Positions 49,600 through 50,125 of a DNA stretch of 50,125 bases are shown here, piece after piece; the first letter of the stretch is position 1; every line of letters begins with the position of its first letter. The notes beneath the pieces were generated by a model, which worked only from the letters and a program-made list of their open reading frames with translations, was not told the DNA's origin and ran no database searches. A program made the translations under genes and the position numbers. This DNA is from Brachionus koreanus. Its lineage: Eukaryota; Rotifera; Eurotatoria; Ploima; Brachionidae. The stretch is from NCBI GenBank assembly GCA_016987375.1, contig PJRA01000198.1, positions 1,142,437-1,192,561 of the forward strand, given 5' to 3'.

Positions 49600-50125
49600 T
49601 GTATTCGATTATTTTGGTTATTTTTTAATTTTTATAAAATTTGAGATAATTTTCTTTTATTTTTTATTTACTTATGCAAAATTTATGAACCACATGGATT
49701 TATTCTAAAATTTTAAATATTTTTGATGATTTTCTATTGACAGAATTTAATTAACAATCATTTAGATTTTTTTCAAGGCAAAATAATTTATTCTTTAGTT
49801 CTTTAGCGCATAAGTTTGTTTGATAATTTTGATTTTATCAAATTATTAATAGTAATCAGCATTCTAAATTTTAAAATAATTTTATAAATTCAATTGATGC
49901 TAAATAATTAAAAAATTAAAATTTTAGTGTCCATCGATGAACCCGCCGTTGCTAGGGCTGGGATGCCGGCCTGATGCCGCAAGTTAGCCACCGAGGAGGC
50001 TTATGAATACTCTAAATTAAATTTAACATCACAAAAAATATGAGATAAAGAAAGAAAAAAAATGAAAAAATTTTATTTGAAATAAATGAAATGCTAATTT
50101 GTATATGTATAGATCTGGATAACTA
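49600..50125. other. UTP6 upstream region with a G+C-rich island
   Basis: The UTP6 promoter lies just right of 49599. Apart from the island at 49927-50010, listed separately, the sequence is A/T-rich and nothing else is recognised. Confidence 0.5.
49927..50010 (-). ncRNA. G+C-rich island with Pol III-like boxes (possible tRNA-derived SINE or small RNA)
   Basis: An 84-bp island of very high G+C in otherwise A/T DNA. On the minus strand TGGCTAACTTGCGG (complement of 49977-49990) resembles a Pol III A box. GGTTCATCGATGG (complement of 49931-49943) resembles a B box, 33 bp further on. A T-rich run follows after about 10 bp. The spacing fits a tRNA-type promoter, but I could not fold a proper cloverleaf, so a tRNA is unlikely. 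A SINE head or another small RNA is the better guess. Confidence 0.35.

Noticed and set aside
49927..50010. 5.8S rRNA or tRNA gene
   Set aside because: A short CGATGAA match to 5.8S is coincidental, with no flanking 18S/28S. No cloverleaf with acceptor stem and anticodon arm could be folded.

Overview
This is an A+T-rich eukaryotic (animal) window. Almost every gene is broken by tiny GT..AG introns of about 45-70 bp, homopolymer A/T tracts are everywhere, and coding exons stand out by better G+C and codon structure. Several genes are metazoan-type (MELK kinase, a KLHL10-like BTB-Kelch adaptor, a protein-4.1-like FERM protein, hexosaminidase D). Compact introns, strong A+T bias and scattered LINE, Tc1 and piggyBac remnants would suit a small-genome invertebrate. 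My best guess is a monogonont rotifer such as Brachionus, but this is inference; I saw no organism-specific marker.

Layout. 1-3.85 kb is gene-free with transposon scraps. Then hexosaminidase D-like (+, 3853-5868) faces a KLHL10-like BTB-Kelch gene (-, 7102-10511). A 2.7 kb gap precedes a two-exon histone H3.3 gene (-, 13174-13646). A 16-exon ABC half-transporter (-, 15852-20039) lies head-to-head with an 18-exon FERM/4.1-family gene (+, 20638-23841). Next come three minus-strand genes: an unrecognised 297-residue protein (24888-26350), an acidic low-complexity protein (28465-29250, 3' end unresolved) and a Tudor-domain protein (30450-31134, 3' end unresolved). MELK (+, 33598-36458) faces PTCD1 (-, 38205-40815). 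After them come a mucin-like, probably GPI-anchored protein (-, 41090-42503) and UTP6 (-, 45110-49599).

I assembled exon by exon. All nine genes whose two ends I could place have coding lengths divisible by three: hexosaminidase D 602 aa, KLHL10 626, H3.3 136, ABC 720, FERM 706, unknown 297, MELK 800, PTCD1 758, mucin-like 436; UTP6 (608 aa) makes a tenth. This is independent support for the splice choices.

The genes are not a pathway cluster. They are mostly housekeeping or cell-type genes: chromatin (H3.3), ribosome biogenesis (UTP6), mitochondrial RNA (PTCD1), kinase signalling (MELK), ubiquitin ligase adaptor (KLHL10), glycan turnover (hexosaminidase D), membrane transport, cortex scaffold. 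The unusual content is in the intergenic and long-intron DNA. It holds a 759-bp inverted-repeat transposon interrupted by a LINE fragment, with a second uninterrupted partial copy 20 kb away. It also holds two or three TTAA-flanked piggyBac-type miniature elements, a roughly 1.2-kb long-inverted-repeat element with diverged relatives in the giant UTP6 intron, a 5'-truncated LINE with a 33-bp target duplication, and several perfect palindromes or hairpins. I found no single new multi-gene system. The best candidates for something undescribed are the 297-aa protein, the two unknown low-complexity proteins and the inverted-repeat element families.
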